Assembly: GCA_964355795.1 (NCBI GenBank)
Contig: CAYHEQ010000005.1
Coordinates: 1-33,585 of the forward strand
Origin: CAYHEQ01 sp964355795
GTDB taxonomy: Bacteria > Patescibacteriota > JACPGU01
Direction of reading: 5' to 3'
Length of the DNA stretch: 33,585 nt
The position numbers and the translations under genes were made by a program. Every line of letters starts with the position of its first letter. Position 1 is the first letter of the stretch. Positions 7,791 to 15,900 of this stretch are shown here, piece by piece. The notes beneath the pieces are model-generated. The model made no database searches and was not told where the DNA came from. It saw only the letters and a program-made list of their open reading frames with translations.

Positions 7791-8033
7791 ATGTCAGACG
7801 ACATGAACCCAGTTGTGCCAGCTGATGATTTGGTACAGAGTAGTGATACTCAAGCGCCAGCTCCAGCCACTCCGGCTGATGCTATGGCTACCGATGCCAC
7901 TACCGCTCCTGCCGATCCTACCTTGGATTCCGGTATGGACACTCCGGCCACCGAAGCTCCTGCCACTCCTGCAGAAGGAGAGACAGCAGAGCCGGCCGTA
8001 GAAGCCACCGAAGGCGACCCAGCTGTGGCCTAA
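7791..8033 (+). CDS. Small acidic Ala/Pro/Thr-rich protein of unknown function
   Basis: 80 aa, starting MSDDMNPVVPADD. It is almost entirely Ala, Pro, Thr, Asp and Glu with no aromatic residues, no Cys and only hydroxyl or acidic side chains for polarity, so it is very acidic and probably disordered. Expression signals are strong: a near-consensus promoter, an AAAGGA ribosome site nine bases before the ATG and an intrinsic terminator right after the stop, making it a single-gene transcription unit. No signal peptide or membrane segment is visible. It is bracketed by two copies of the same repeat core (7600-7675 and 8162-8237). The coding call rests on these signals; the function is unknown. 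Confidence 0.75.
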   Translation: MSDDMNPVVPADDLVQSSDTQAPAPATPADAMATDATTAPADPTLDSGMDTPATEAPATPAEGETAEPAVEATEGDPAVA

Positions 8034-8050
8034 TTAGCTCAAAACTAATC

Positions 8051-8087
8051 AAAAGACCGCCGATCTTTAAAAAAGAGGCGGTTTTTT
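8051..8087 (+). terminator. Intrinsic terminator of the acidic protein gene
   Basis: Stem ACCGCC (8056-8061) pairs with GGCGGT (8077-8082), extended by flanking A/T pairs and followed by a run of T. Confidence 0.85.
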
Positions 8088-8099
8088 GATATAATATCC

Positions 8100-8290
8100 A
8101 TGAGTGTTGCTTAACTTTGCTTTATAAAATGAAATAAATTACCTTCCTTACCGTACAATAACAGGTTATTTCTATCAGTCGATGCGTATTCTGATGTCCG
8201 ACATCTGGGCATCCTTTGATGTCGGACATCTTGGCGGTGAATGTCTGGTGTGATATATATACAATAAGGTCAAAGTTAAGCAACACTCAT
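8100..8290. repeat. MITE-like element with perfect 20-bp terminal inverted repeats
   Basis: The left end ATGAGTGTTGCTTAACTTTG (8100-8119) is the exact reverse complement of 8271-8290. The 191-bp interior encodes nothing convincing and carries the family C palindrome (8193-8230) inside a 76-bp core (8162-8237) shared with 7600-7675. The 12-nt loop is TGGGCATCCTTT, the reverse complement of the loop in the other copy. No clear target duplication is seen. Together with the next 50 bases it fills the gap 8034-8343. Confidence 0.75.
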
Positions 8291-8309
8291 TAGTATCCGT
8301 AGCATATTA

Positions 8310-8344
8310 TTCGTATGCTTGTATTAGTTCGTAAGTTCGTAGTA
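8310..8344 (+). repeat. Family D TTCGTA iteron block before smpB
   Basis: A 35-bp block of TTCGTA-like words ending on the first base of the smpB start codon. It matches 4255-4289 at 29 of 35 positions. A promoter or operator role is possible but not shown. Confidence 0.6.
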
Positions 8345-8784
8345 TGTCCAAAATAATCTCCACCAACAAAAAGGCTCTCCACGATTACCACCTCTCGGAA
8401 AAATTGGAGGCCGGGATCAAATTGACCGGCGCGGAAGTCAAGTCGGTGAAAGCCGGTTCAGTGAATCTGAAGGGTAGTTTTGTGATCATTGAAAACGGTG
8501 AATTGGTGATAAAAAATATGCATATCGGCACGTATAAACCAGCGAACCAAAAAACCTATGAGCCGGTCAGAAACCGCAAACTTCTAGCCCACAAAAAAGA
8601 AATTGAACGTTTCGCCGGATTGATCGAACAAAAAAAGGCTACCGTCGTGCCTCTCAATATCCACTTAAAAAATGGTTTCGTGAAGCTCGAGATAGCCCTC
8701 GCCCGCCACAAGCAAAAATGGGACAAACGCGAAGCGTTGAAGAAGCGCGACCTTGACCGCGAACAGAAAAGAACTGAGAGTTAA
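8344..8784 (+). CDS. smpB: SsrA-binding protein SmpB
   Basis: 146 aa, close to the usual length. SmpB binds the tRNA-like domain of tmRNA and delivers it to stalled ribosomes for trans-translation. Visible family signatures are the N-terminal NKKALHDYHLSEKLEAGIKL, TGAEVKSVKAG at about residues 28-38, the middle VVPLNIHLKNGFVKLEIAL, and the basic C-terminal tail KWDKREALKKRDLDRE that enters the mRNA channel. The partner RNA, ssrA, lies about 7.1 kb away on the other strand (15901-16249). A TTCGTA iteron block abuts the ATG and no clear Shine-Dalgarno is visible. Identification is secure. Confidence 0.97.
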   Translation: MSKIISTNKKALHDYHLSEKLEAGIKLTGAEVKSVKAGSVNLKGSFVIIENGELVIKNMHIGTYKPANQKTYEPVRNRKLLAHKKEIERFAGLIEQKKATVVPLNIHLKNGFVKLEIALARHKQKWDKREALKKRDLDREQKRTES

Positions 8785-8851
8785 AAACTTCGAGTCTTAA
8801 GATTTCATTTTGAACTTTTTTAGAAATTAGAAATTAGGTCAATTAGAAATT

Positions 8852-10846
8852 TCACTTACTACTCCTGTCATACACTCCGCCCCAATCAGGAGAGGGCGGA
8901 TTTTTGATGTATTCGCCACAACGAGAGAGCAAAAGTTTGGCCGGCGCGTCTTCTGGCTTTATTTTCAAAACTTCTTCAAATTTTTTGATAGCCAAAGCAA
9001 AATCGTTATTACGATAGAGCGTAAGGCCCGCTTCAAACGGCTGGATGAAAGCGAAATCCTCACCCTTTTCTCCCAAAACTTCGTAAATCATAATCGGCTC
9101 GACTTTCCCTTTGACGCGGATAAGATCCAGCTGACGACAGACAAATTCGCTTTTCACTTGGCCATAAACACTTTCCGAAATTATAATCTCTGTCCCGTAT
9201 TCTTTGTTCGTTCCCTCCAATCGCGAGGAGAGATTGACCGCGTCGCCGATAACGGTGTAATCAAAACGGAGCGATGACCCCATATTGCCAGCGATCATTT
9301 CGCCGGTATTAATACCTACGCCAATCTTGATTTCTGGCAATTGTTGCGGTCGGGTGAATTCTTCATTGAATTTGGCCAAAGATTTGGTCATTTCCAGCGC
9401 AGTTTTGCAAGCCAAAATTTCATGATTTTTTTGGTCTATCGGCGCATTCCAGAAGGCCATAATAGCGTCGCCAATATATTTGTCTAGCACTCCGCCATTG
9501 GCCAAAACTATCTTGGTCATCGCGTCTAGATAGGCGTTCAAGAGACGGACCAATTCCTCTGGCTTTAATTTTTCTGACAAAGTAGTGAACCCACGAATGT
9601 CAGAAAACATCACCGTCATTTCTCTTTTTTCGCCTCCAAGTTGTAATTTTTCTGGATGCCCCAAAATATCTTGGAGGACAGCCGAAGAGACATATTTACC
9701 AAAAGCGCCTTTGATTTCCTTGGCCTTCCTTTCCTCAAAGATAGCGCGATAAAGAATAATCGCGAGATAAGTGAAGAGGATAGAGAGCACTGGCCAAACG
9801 ACAGAAATTATCAATCCCTCAAATTCAAAGAGCCCTGTCGCCATTATGATATAGAGGAAAGAGCCGCCCAGAGCCAGAGTCAAGGAAACAAAGGGTCGGA
9901 GGAGAGGCACTAAAAGGCCGAGCAATAAAACAAAAATCCAAATGGTCGCCAAGGCTGATGACTGTTTTTCTTCTGTGAGGAACTGACCGGTCAAAATAGT
10001 ATGGATAATATTAGCGTGAATTTCTACACCAAACATCGGTTGCGCCGAAGAGGTGGGCGTGGGTTGCATATCAGGAATACCCACATCGGTAATACCGAAG
10101 AGAACCATTTTGTCTTTGACTTTGCTGGCATCAAAATTACCAGAAACTATATCAGCGAAAGAAAGGAGAGGAAAAGTCCCCGGACTGCCGGCGAAATTAA
10201 TGCGCATTTTACCTTCCGTATCAGTCGGAGGTCTGAAAACATCAAAACGAGCGGAGTTGTAATTTTTGAGAACCTGTAAATCAAAACTGGCGAGCGTATC
10301 ATTCCCGTTCCTAACCCACAGAGGCACCCTTCTGGTTATTTTGTCTTGATCTGGCGAGATATTGACATGGCCATATTGACCGCTACCAAGCGAAAAGCTT
10401 TCTCCCACCAAGGGAACGATAGTTTTGGAGGCTTGGGGATAGACGCCCTTTTTCTGCTTAGTGGCAAATTCCACCATTACTGGCTGAATGACATTATCAT
10501 ATTTCTTTAATGTTTCGGAGAGTACTTTATCGTCATCGCCAACAGAGGGTTCGGAGAACAAAATATCAATACCAATAGTTTTGACTCCCGCTTTTTCTAA
10601 ATTTTCAATAGCTTCCGCGTAATATGTCCTCCTGATCGGCCAACGACCGAGCTTCTCTAGAGTCGCGCTATCAATGCCCGCGATCACAATCTCTGGCGAG
10701 GGCTTGCTTTCCAAAAAGAAATTGTCCGTGATCTTCGTCTGCCACGAAGAAAGAAATCCTTGCCATTGCAAGAGCGAAAACAGCATCCCCATCGCAACCG
10801 CTATGACCATGGAGGTAAAAAATTTTGAACGGAGGATTTTCCTCAT
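8852..10846 (-). CDS. CHASE2-sensor class III adenylate cyclase
   Basis: 664 aa. It has one N-terminal membrane helix (about 9-29), an extracellular CHASE2 sensor domain (about 35-295; GIDSATLEKLGRWPIRR and KTIGIDILFSEP are typical), three membrane helices (about 299-370), a short linker, and a class III nucleotide cyclase domain (about 405-580). Catalytic residues are present: metal-binding D416 (FSDIRGF) and D460 (YIGDAIMAFW), adenine-selecting K456 and D529 (RFDYTVIGD), and the transition-state pair N538/R542 (VNLSSRLEG). A TPR-like helical tail follows (about 600-645). It is predicted to make cAMP in response to an external signal. It lies downstream of a FecR-domain gene, a pairing often seen for CHASE2 cyclases. 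No cAMP receptor is visible in this window. Confidence 0.93.
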   Translation of the reverse strand: MRKILRSKFFTSMVIAVAMGMLFSLLQWQGFLSSWQTKITDNFFLESKPSPEIVIAGIDSATLEKLGRWPIRRTYYAEAIENLEKAGVKTIGIDILFSEPSVGDDDKVLSETLKKYDNVIQPVMVEFATKQKKGVYPQASKTIVPLVGESFSLGSGQYGHVNISPDQDKITRRVPLWVRNGNDTLASFDLQVLKNYNSARFDVFRPPTDTEGKMRINFAGSPGTFPLLSFADIVSGNFDASKVKDKMVLFGITDVGIPDMQPTPTSSAQPMFGVEIHANIIHTILTGQFLTEEKQSSALATIWIFVLLLGLLVPLLRPFVSLTLALGGSFLYIIMATGLFEFEGLIISVVWPVLSILFTYLAIILYRAIFEERKAKEIKGAFGKYVSSAVLQDILGHPEKLQLGGEKREMTVMFSDIRGFTTLSEKLKPEELVRLLNAYLDAMTKIVLANGGVLDKYIGDAIMAFWNAPIDQKNHEILACKTALEMTKSLAKFNEEFTRPQQLPEIKIGVGINTGEMIAGNMGSSLRFDYTVIGDAVNLSSRLEGTNKEYGTEIIISESVYGQVKSEFVCRQLDLIRVKGKVEPIMIYEVLGEKGEDFAFIQPFEAGLTLYRNNDFALAIKKFEEVLKIKPEDAPAKLLLSRCGEYIKNPPSPDWGGVYDRSSK

Positions 10847-10867
10847 ATTTTAGTTTCTAATTAATCC

Positions 10868-10932
10868 GAGGTTCAACCTTGGTTAATTAGAGGTTCGACC
10901 TTGGAGAAGTTCAGAAGTTAAGGTCGAACCTC
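10868..10932. repeat. Family B repeat: a partial and a complete copy
   Basis: A single arm GAGGTTCAACCTT (10868-10880) is followed by a complete stem-loop with arms GAGGTTCGACCTT (10890-10902) and AAGGTCGAACCTC (10920-10932). It fills the gap between the FecR-type gene and the cyclase gene. Confidence 0.75.
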
Positions 10933-10977
10933 TGAAAGGTTAAGTGTGTAAGTCCTAAATTTCATTTATTGCCCTGC

Positions 10978-13083
10978 CTAAGGAGTAGGCCCACCCATCG
11001 GCGTATCATAACTGGGAGCATAGACAGGTACATAGGTCGGCGCAGTCGGAGAATCCGGATCTGCCGGTAGACTATCTGGCGGTATCTTGGTCGCCGGAGG
11101 AGTATAACCAGCGCCAGTAGAACCGGTGCCAGACGATGGCGGGGTCTGCCCCGTCCCAGAGTAACCGGGGATAGTTCCCGGCAAAGGTGTCGTCTGACCG
11201 GGCTTTACTCCTTGAGGAGGCGTGTTGGGTACCACCACGCCTGTTGGGGGCGTCTGCCTACCTTGATCGGTCTCATTAAATTTTGGTGACGTGCCCACGA
11301 CTGATGGGGGCATATTGGTAAATTTTGACATATCTACAGACTGGAAATTCTGCGGGATGAATTTGGCCATATCAGGAACCCCCCTCACAGGCGTAGTAGC
11401 GGGACTACTCCCAGCTGGAGCAAAATCAGGAATGATAAATCCTGCTGGCAATATCACGCCCTTGGGCAAAGAAGCCTGTATCTGCTTATTAATTTCCGCT
11501 CTCTGCGTTTCCATCTCTTTCACCCAAACAGGCGCGCCACCGAGATACGCAGCCGGAATAGTGGAGGCGCCATTTTTCATCATTTCTTGTTGAAATTCCT
11601 GCATCTTTTCCGTATTTTTCTCAATCATCTGCTTGGCCTGTTCCAAGCCTTTGATTTTTTGCTCCATAATCTTGACCTTCATCTCTGGCGGAGCGAGGTC
11701 CTCCATCGTCTTCATGAAAAGCTGGGCCTCCATGGTTCTGCTCGTCGTTTCATCAGCCATACCTTTGACCGCGTCTGTTCCCCCTTGCTTCATCATTGTT
11801 TGAGCAATTTTATTGGCCTCTTCAAATGTTTGACCGTATTGTTCCAATGTTTTTTTGGCCAAATCGCCTTTGTTTTCCTCCATCAATTTCTTGGCTTCTT
11901 TGAGACGTTCTTTGGCCTGTTCCAAACCGAGAGAGACCTGTTGCCCCCCATCGGCGGCCATTTTTATTTGCGCTCTTTCTATTGCTTGCTTGATGATGTA
12001 TGTCGGATCGTCAGACAAAGAAGTAGCGACCAGATTTTTCTGCGCCATTACTTGTTCTTGAATTTTTTCCGATATTTTCTGATAGGCTTCCGTCTGCCCC
12101 TTGTTTTTCATCTGATCTATGTTGCTCAAAGCCCTCTCTAAGCCCTTGGCGTAACCAGCCATCGCTTTTTTGGCAATCTCGCCTTTTCCTTCAGTAATCA
12201 TCTGGCTCGCTTCCGCCAATTTCTGATTAGCGTAAGCCACCTGCAGTCCCGCCTTGGCGCTATCGTTGAAGGCCAGCGCCACCCGAGTATTTTGCGCCAA
12301 TTGTTTCAGCCCATAAAAAGCCGAGTCCGGAGCGATACCGACCATATCATCTATCATCTGTTCTTCTTTCCGAGATACTTCTTCTTCAAATTTCTTGTCG
12401 GATTCTTTATTCTTCTTTACCCAAGCAGAAGCCATTTTTTCCTTGGTGACTTCCGAAACAATACCCATCATGTCCTTGGGCTGTTTCGGCATATTTTTGC
12501 TATCAATACTCGTTTCATTACCCTCAATCAAATCAGTGGAGGCAAGGGCTTTGCCGATATTTTCTGTATCTTTGATGGTAGCCGAGACAACATTTTCGGT
12601 AACGACAAGATTTTCTTTCCCGTCTTCACCGATTTGCGCGTCAAAAGCCGTCCCTCTGACTGTCGCCACAGTCGTCGGTGTTTCTACTTCAAAAGACGAC
12701 TCTTTGTCCACTAGTTTAACCACCCGAGACCAAATATGTCCCACTTTGGCCTTGATACCGACATTGGTAGTAGCTCCGCTATTGCTACTCGTCAGTGTCG
12801 CCAAGACAATCTCCGTATTAGCGTCCAGTCGTGAAGCTGATTTGTCAAAGAAGTTGATGGTCGCTTGCGAATCTTTTTCTGTTTTGACCGTATCGTTTTG
12901 AGACAATCTTTGCCCACTCGTCGCCTGCTTGCCATTAACCAAAACCGCGCCTTTGTCTATCTGAAGAGTCGTGTTGGGCTCCGCTGCCTCCACTGGACGA
13001 GAAAGGTAAAGAAAAACAGAAACAACCACAACGAGCGCCACCACAACGGTGGAAACTAAAATCGTCTTTTTCTTTTTGGACAT
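10978..13083 (-). CDS. Membrane-anchored FecR-domain protein with DUF5667-like repeats
   Basis: 701 aa. A single membrane helix at about 7-27 is followed by a FecR domain (about 38-200; VGHIWSRVVKLVDKESSFEV then TPTTVATVRGTAFDAQI is the hallmark). Next come two helical DUF5667-like segments (about 245-330, DSAFYGLKQLAQNTRVALAF; and about 355-430), a Met/Lys-rich coiled-coil stretch, and a Pro/Gly/Thr-rich tail from about 560 to the end. It is probably surface-exposed. FecR domains act as periplasmic signal sensors or structural modules; neighbouring CHASE2-cyclase genes suggest a joint signalling unit (inference). A TTGCCA/TATATT promoter lies upstream. No strong ribosome site is seen. Confidence 0.88.
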   Translation of the reverse strand: MSKKKKTILVSTVVVALVVVVSVFLYLSRPVEAAEPNTTLQIDKGAVLVNGKQATSGQRLSQNDTVKTEKDSQATINFFDKSASRLDANTEIVLATLTSSNSGATTNVGIKAKVGHIWSRVVKLVDKESSFEVETPTTVATVRGTAFDAQIGEDGKENLVVTENVVSATIKDTENIGKALASTDLIEGNETSIDSKNMPKQPKDMMGIVSEVTKEKMASAWVKKNKESDKKFEEEVSRKEEQMIDDMVGIAPDSAFYGLKQLAQNTRVALAFNDSAKAGLQVAYANQKLAEASQMITEGKGEIAKKAMAGYAKGLERALSNIDQMKNKGQTEAYQKISEKIQEQVMAQKNLVATSLSDDPTYIIKQAIERAQIKMAADGGQQVSLGLEQAKERLKEAKKLMEENKGDLAKKTLEQYGQTFEEANKIAQTMMKQGGTDAVKGMADETTSRTMEAQLFMKTMEDLAPPEMKVKIMEQKIKGLEQAKQMIEKNTEKMQEFQQEMMKNGASTIPAAYLGGAPVWVKEMETQRAEINKQIQASLPKGVILPAGFIIPDFAPAGSSPATTPVRGVPDMAKFIPQNFQSVDMSKFTNMPPSVVGTSPKFNETDQGRQTPPTGVVVPNTPPQGVKPGQTTPLPGTIPGYSGTGQTPPSSGTGSTGAGYTPPATKIPPDSLPADPDSPTAPTYVPVYAPSYDTPMGGPTP

Positions 13084-13110
13084 AAAAAGAGAATTATTTG
13101 TATTTATTAT

Positions 13111-13139
13111 AATATACTCGCTAAAATAAAATTTGGCAA
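13111..13139 (-). promoter_or_regulatory. Promoter of the FecR-type gene
   Basis: Minus-strand TTGCCA (13139-13134), 17 bp, TATATT (13116-13111), about 28 bases before the ATG. Confidence 0.7.
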
Positions 13140-13148
13140 CAAAACCAA

Positions 13149-14474
13149 TTACATAAATTTTTTCATATTCTCTACAAATTTCTTCCCTCTCTCAAATTCA
13201 TTAGCAAAGAGATTGAAGCTCGCCGCGCCGGGGGAGAGGAGGATAGTATCGCTAGGACCGGAGAGCTTGACGGCCTCCACTACCGCCTCCGTCATATTCT
13301 CTGTTCGGACTACATTGACATCGCTCAAATTGGCTAGATTGTCGGAAAAATCTCCGGGGAGAAGCACTAGCCGTAGGTTTCTTTCTCTGATAATTTTCGC
13401 CAACTCCGAGACATCTTCGGTAGCAAAAAGCTTGTCCACTCCACCAGCGATAAGAACAGGATTCTCATATTTTTGCAGGGCAAAAATCACCGCGCGCGGA
13501 TGAGTAGCCGTGGTGTCGTTGACGATCACCGCGCCATTTTTTAGCCTGCCAATCACTTCCTGACGACCTTCGAGACCGCGGAAATTTTTCAGAGTTTCCT
13601 CAACTAAAGATTTTTCGATATTAAAAATCTCGGCAAATTTGAAAAGGCCGTCTCTCGTTGTGCCGTCAAAGAAAAAAGTTTTGGCTTTTGTTTCTTTCTT
13701 CCAGCTCCTCACGCTTTCGCTAAGTAAAGCGATATCATTTTTTTCTTGAAATCTCAAAATGTTTTTCTTGGCTTCTTCGTAATTTTGGCGATTGCCGTGA
13801 TAATTGATATGCTCATCGTAAATATTGGTAATAATAGCTATCTGGGGGCTTTTCTTTGCGTAAAAGGCGTGATCTAACTGGAAGCTAGAAAGCTCCAAAA
13901 CTACAATGCTCTTGCTATCGGCCTTCTCCAACGCGTCAAAAACCGAAACGCGAATATTACCACCGAGCAAAACGCTGTTAAATGATTGCAGATCGCAGAT
14001 TGTAGATTTATGATTGGAATTTTTATTTTTTTGATTTCTTGATTTTTTGATTTCTTGATTAATTAGTTCGTACACGAGTTGCGTGAGCGTTGATTTGCCC
14101 TTACTCCCCGTAATCCCGATGGAAAAAGCCGGGCTATATTGGAAGAAAAGCCCGATGTCGTTTTCTACCTGAATTCTGCGCTTTTTAGCGAGCAGGAGAT
14201 AAGGATTATCATCTTTAATCGCCGGATTACGGATGATGATGTCCGCGTTGATGAAATCCTCCTCGCGATGCTCTCCCAGCACATAACGAATATCTTTGTA
14301 TTTGGAGAGCTTTTTAATGATCGGCGCCAAAGTTTCCTTAGTAGCCAGATCGGTTACCGTCACTCTCGCCCCATACATGGCAAAGAAAAGAGCCGCCCCC
14401 AAGCCGCCCCCGTGCAGTCCCAATCCCCAGATTAGGACCCTCTTCCCGCTAAATAGTTTTTTGAAATCCGTCAT
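13149..14474 (-). CDS. murD: UDP-N-acetylmuramoylalanine--D-glutamate ligase MurD
   Basis: 441 aa. This cytoplasmic ligase adds D-glutamate to UDP-MurNAc-L-Ala in peptidoglycan synthesis. The N-terminal Rossmann-like domain has VLIWGLGLHGGG (13-24). The ATP loop is GITGSKGKSTL (120-130). VVLELSSFQLDH and TNIYDEHINYHGN are Mur-ligase core motifs. The C-terminal domain carries VIVNDTTATHPRA and LLSPGAASFNLFANEFERG. Its start overlaps the stop of the preceding small membrane-protein gene by four bases (ATGA), so the two are translationally coupled. An unusual insert of about 28 residues rich in Lys, Asn and Ser (about 139-166) follows the ATP loop and comes from A/T-rich repeat-like DNA at 13977-14060. 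Confidence 0.95.
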   Translation of the reverse strand: MTDFKKLFSGKRVLIWGLGLHGGGLGAALFFAMYGARVTVTDLATKETLAPIIKKLSKYKDIRYVLGEHREEDFINADIIIRNPAIKDDNPYLLLAKKRRIQVENDIGLFFQYSPAFSIGITGSKGKSTLTQLVYELINQEIKKSRNQKNKNSNHKSTICDLQSFNSVLLGGNIRVSVFDALEKADSKSIVVLELSSFQLDHAFYAKKSPQIAIITNIYDEHINYHGNRQNYEEAKKNILRFQEKNDIALLSESVRSWKKETKAKTFFFDGTTRDGLFKFAEIFNIEKSLVEETLKNFRGLEGRQEVIGRLKNGAVIVNDTTATHPRAVIFALQKYENPVLIAGGVDKLFATEDVSELAKIIRERNLRLVLLPGDFSDNLANLSDVNVVRTENMTEAVVEAVKLSGPSDTILLSPGAASFNLFANEFERGKKFVENMKKFM

Positions 14475-14914
14475 TTCTTCTTGATTCGTTGGTCTAGTTT
14501 TTTCATTATTTTTTTGAGAAGTTTTAATTCCTCCGTTTCCTGTTTTTCGGTCGCTAAGGACAATTTGTGTTCCCTCTTTAGTCCCGACATAATGATCCTT
14601 TCGCCCACGAAAGAAGAAATCAAAAGCCCAATGCTCATCAGGATAATCAGGCTAAAAACTACCGACATCGGTCCAGAAATATCAAAATTATCAGCGATCA
14701 TCCAAATGCCTCGATAAAAAAGCACCACTCCAACTCCACCCACCAAGGCGTAAAGTAGGGGATAGTGACTCAATATCTGTCTATTCCTATCCTCAAATTT
14801 GTCAAAAAACTTCATTGTCAACTGCGCGAAGCTTTTTTTCTTCAAAGATTTTTTTCGCCCAGAAAGCATCCTCTTCGAGGTTTTTTTGTTTTTTTTCTTT
14901 GTTTTCTTCTTCAT
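14471..14914 (-). CDS. Small basic membrane protein coupled to murD
   Basis: 147 aa. A very Lys-rich N-terminus (about 1-30) is followed by two predicted membrane helices (about 52-72 and 80-103) and a charged, probably coiled-coil C-terminus ending in LDQRIKKK. The stop overlaps the murD start by four bases, so it is in the same transcript. I do not recognise the family. The basic head could bind nucleic acid or membrane phospholipid; this is speculation. Confidence 0.75.
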   Translation of the reverse strand: MKKKTKKKNKKTSKRMLSGRKKSLKKKSFAQLTMKFFDKFEDRNRQILSHYPLLYALVGGVGVVLFYRGIWMIADNFDISGPMSVVFSLIILMSIGLLISSFVGERIIMSGLKREHKLSLATEKQETEELKLLKKIMKKLDQRIKKK

Positions 14915-15000
14915 TGATAGTTACGCTAATTAAATTGCAAATTCAAGCGAATTTTCAAAAATTACCTTATTATTCGAATCTATTCGGATGAAAATTCGAA

Positions 15001-15261
15001 TTAAGATTTGGATTTACCAAGGAACGCATTATACAGCCAAGTCCAAACCCATCCGCCAATATAGCCAAAGACCAATCCATAAACGCCGATAATCAAAGCG
15101 CCCGTATAGGTGCCTTTGACCACGCCCGGCGATACCGAAACCAACATCCCGACGTAAGAATCAGCGAATCCTACCCACATATTGAGCAAAAGCGCGACCA
15201 GACACCAAGCGCCACAGAAAATGCCGGTAGATAGTCCGGCGGCATTTGTTGAGAGCTTCAT
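15001..15261 (-). CDS. Small membrane protein, DUF5676-like
   Basis: 86 aa. Two or three hydrophobic segments (STGIFCGAWCLVALLLNMWV and TGALIIGVYGLVFGYIGGWVW) follow a short MKLSTNAAG start. The pattern and size resemble DUF5676 membrane proteins of unknown function. The start at 15261 is chosen because AAGGAGG lies nine bases upstream; an in-frame TTG at 15279 would swallow that site. Confidence 0.75.
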   Translation of the reverse strand: MKLSTNAAGLSTGIFCGAWCLVALLLNMWVGFADSYVGMLVSVSPGVVKGTYTGALIIGVYGLVFGYIGGWVWTWLYNAFLGKSKS

Positions 15262-15319
15262 AAAAACCTCCTTCCCCAAATCACTCTGGGAATATTATTG
15301 CTAAATTACTGATAAGCTG

Positions 15320-15412
15320 TAAGAAATCAGAGCGCTGTTCCTGCTTTAACCGACAGGAGTAAAGAGGTTTGACCTTGGAGAAGTTTGGAAGCTAAGGTCA
15401 AACCTCGGACGG
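15320..15412 (+). repeat. 93-bp dispersed repeat containing a family B stem-loop (copy 1)
   Basis: Matches 28770-28862 along its whole length at roughly nine of ten positions and in the same orientation. It has a leading segment AAGAAATCAGAGCG, then GCTTTAACCGACAGG, then the stem-loop with arms GAGGTTTGACCTT (15364-15376) and AAGGTCAAACCTC (15394-15406). The arm change relative to copy 2 is compensated. Confidence 0.8.
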
Positions 15413-15468
15413 GGCTAAACTTCTTTCCAATGAATGAACAACGTTCGCAAAACTAACAAATAAGAAAA

Positions 15469-15831
15469 CTATTTTCTTTTTTTCCGAGTCTTTGTTTTTC
15501 TGTTGCTTAACTTTTTTGTTTTTCTATTCTTTCGTTTTTTAGTTTTTCTGTTGCTTATTTTTTCTGTTATTCCCCTGTGGTGATGTCGGCTGTTGAGCAA
15601 GAAAACTCGCTGAATGAGCGCCACGAGCAAGACAAAAAGCGAGACCAGAATCAGCCCAACGATAATAAATATAAACCAGCCCACCACCGACATCGTTCCC
15701 CAGCCCGCGCCCGTCATCATATTGTAGCCGGGCATACCGTAATAATATTGAGGCGAATCACTAGCGACCGCCAAAACTCCCGCCGGCAACAAAGAAAAAA
15801 CCAAGCCCAATAAAGAAAGAATCTTTTTCAT
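15469..15831 (-). CDS. Small secreted/membrane protein with basic repetitive tail
   Basis: 120 aa. A signal peptide at about 1-21 is followed by a Tyr/Met/Gly-rich stretch (YYYGMPGYNMMTGAGWG), a membrane helix at about 49-73, HHHRG, and a tail of Lys/Arg/Asn/Thr in which RKTKK-like units recur. The tail DNA is A-rich and repetitive and may be recently expanded. GGAGGG stands nine bases before the ATG, and a promoter lies at 15871-15899. Similar Met/Tyr-rich small membrane proteins often sit near metal-handling genes, but nothing here confirms such a role. Confidence 0.75.
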   Translation of the reverse strand: MKKILSLLGLVFSLLPAGVLAVASDSPQYYYGMPGYNMMTGAGWGTMSVVGWFIFIIVGLILVSLFVLLVALIQRVFLLNSRHHHRGITEKISNRKTKKRKNRKTKKLSNRKTKTRKKRK

Positions 15832-15870
15832 AAAACTTGCCCTCCATAGTTTTACTAAATAATTGTGGAT

Positions 15871-15899
15871 ATATTATATCACAAATACAAAATTGTAAA
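15871..15899 (-). promoter_or_regulatory. Promoter between ssrA and the small membrane-protein gene
   Basis: Minus-strand TTTACA (15899-15894), 17 bp, TAATAT (15876-15871). It starts two bases beyond the 3' end of tmRNA, so the two units are tightly packed. Confidence 0.6.
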
Positions 15900-15900
15900 A

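Noticed and set aside
11587..12141. Plus-strand 184-codon frame rich in Leu/Phe/His
   Set aside because: It is antisense to the helical Lys/Glu/Gln-rich part of the FecR-type protein, which produces Leu/Phe-rich shadow frames.
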